64,000 nt of DNA from Alkalimonas cellulosilytica (GTDB lineage Bacteria; Pseudomonadota; Gammaproteobacteria; Enterobacterales; Alteromonadaceae), in contig NZ_JAUHLI010000003.1 of assembly GCF_036325985.1 (NCBI RefSeq), forward strand, positions 62,001 through 126,000, read 5' to 3'. This document shows, one piece after another, positions 63,399 to 64,000 of this stretch (within the stretch, counting starts at the first letter, position 1; each line of letters begins with the position of its first letter). The translations under genes were made by a program, and so were the position numbers. A model generated the notes under the pieces. The model ran no database searches. It had not been told where the DNA came from and saw only the letters and a program-made list of their open reading frames with translations.

Positions 63399-64000
63399 AT
63401 GAGTTTTTGGTCTGAGTTTGCCTTGATTGCTGTGGTCCATTTTATGGCTGTAGCCAGCCCCGGGCCCGATTTTGCCATAGTGCTTCGTTATGCGGTTCGT
63501 TTCGGTAAGCAAGCAGCCTTAGCCGCAAGCTTCGGGATAGGGCTTGGTATTTTACTGCATGTCACCTATTCATTGGTTGGCATCGGTTTATTGATCCAAA
63601 CCACGCCCTGGCTGTATATGGCATTTAGTGTATTGGCAGCTTTTTATCTGGGGTATCTTGGCCAGCAAGCCATTCGGGCGAAGCCTCCGGCCGTGAGCGA
63701 CGCCGTAGCGAAAGAGCAGGTCTCAGAGCAGTTAAGCACCAGGAAGGCGTTGCTTACAGGTTTTATTACCAATGGCTTAAATCCCAAAGCAACGCTTTTT
63801 TTCTTGTCGCTGTTTGCTGTGGTGATATCCGCAGATACGCCATTAAGTATTAAATTGTTCTACGGTGGTTATATGGCCGTTGCTACCGCTTTGTGGTTTT
63901 GTTTGCTATCTTTTTTGTTAACACAAGCAAAGGTTCGGGGTTTTTTGCTGTTAAAAGGCTATTGGTTTGATCGGGCGATGGGTATTGCTTTGTTGGCACT
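63399..64000 (+). CDS. LysE/RhtB family exporter (partial, runs off the window)
   Basis: Only the first 200 codons are in the window. The frame begins MSFWSEFALIAVVHFMAVAS, with PGPDFAIVL directly after it, the signature of LysE/RhtB amino-acid exporters. Membrane helices follow at about 5-25, 38-62, 68-85, 115-140, 148-170 and near the edge. GFITNGLNPKATLFF (about 125-140) is another family motif. The ribosome site is weak. The substrate is probably an amino acid, not further definable. It is divergent from the zinc-receptor gene. Confidence 0.88.
   Translation, partial: MSFWSEFALIAVVHFMAVASPGPDFAIVLRYAVRFGKQAALAASFGIGLGILLHVTYSLVGIGLLIQTTPWLYMAFSVLAAFYLGYLGQQAIRAKPPAVSDAVAKEQVSEQLSTRKALLTGFITNGLNPKATLFFLSLFAVVISADTPLSIKLFYGGYMAVATALWFCLLSFLLTQAKVRGFLLLKGYWFDRAMGIALLA

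Overview
This 64 kb window is chromosomal DNA of a gammaproteobacterium. The gene set points to Alteromonadales/Chromatiales-type aquatic bacteria near Rheinheimera, Alishewanella or Arsukibacterium: an EtrA/FNR regulator beside a complete cbb3 oxidase locus, ttcA and uspE next to fnr, a type II DAHP synthase, curli genes, large TonB receptors and a tricorn-like peptidase. The genus is inferred from gene content and was not tested by alignment. Most of the window is an ordinary, fairly GC-rich housekeeping backbone. I saw no rRNA, tRNA, CRISPR array, prophage or transposase.

Layout. 0.1-11 kb: a Bax-like peptidoglycan hydrolase, then a long minus-strand block reading ccoN-O-Q-P, ccoH, ccoI, ccoS, a TauE/SafE-like membrane protein, fnr, uspE and ttcA. 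This is low-oxygen respiration together with its assembly factors and oxygen-sensing regulator. 11-20 kb: a small lipoprotein, gapA-yeaD on the minus strand, and malQ-glgB-glgX on the plus strand (glucan remodelling). 20.2-26.4 kb: a more AT-rich island of small plus-strand genes separated by attC-like palindromes. I read this as an integron cassette array with no integrase in view (a CALIN-type array). Its first gene encodes an ABC-type ATPase fused to a TOPRIM/DUF4435-like domain, which resembles the merged form of the PARIS anti-phage system. Another cassette carries a HEPN RNase-like motif, and another carries a DUF4160/DUF2442 pair.

26.6-36.6 kb: gnd-purT, a tricorn-like S41 peptidase, and a MoxR-DUF58-transglutaminase operon on the minus strand. 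36.7-44 kb: a secreted subtilase, then the curli locus csgB-csgA-csgE-csgF-csgG with a convergent csgD-like regulator. The csgA product is unusually long (516 aa, about 19-20 curlin repeats). 44-57 kb: a low-molecular-weight tyrosine phosphatase, type II DAHP synthase, the divergent ppsR/ppsA pair, a sodium:alanine symporter, an ABC exporter, ribA, a YdiJ-type FAD/Fe-S dehydrogenase and a small coiled-coil protein.

57-64 kb: two TonB-dependent receptors flanking a GNAT acetyltransferase, then the start of a LysE-family exporter that runs off the right edge. The second receptor has three His/Asp-rich stretches and a near-consensus Zur box in front of it, so it is probably a zinc receptor.

The most interesting part is the cassette array: a low-GC, single-orientation set of mostly unknown genes that includes candidate defence functions, with recombination sites in several states of decay.
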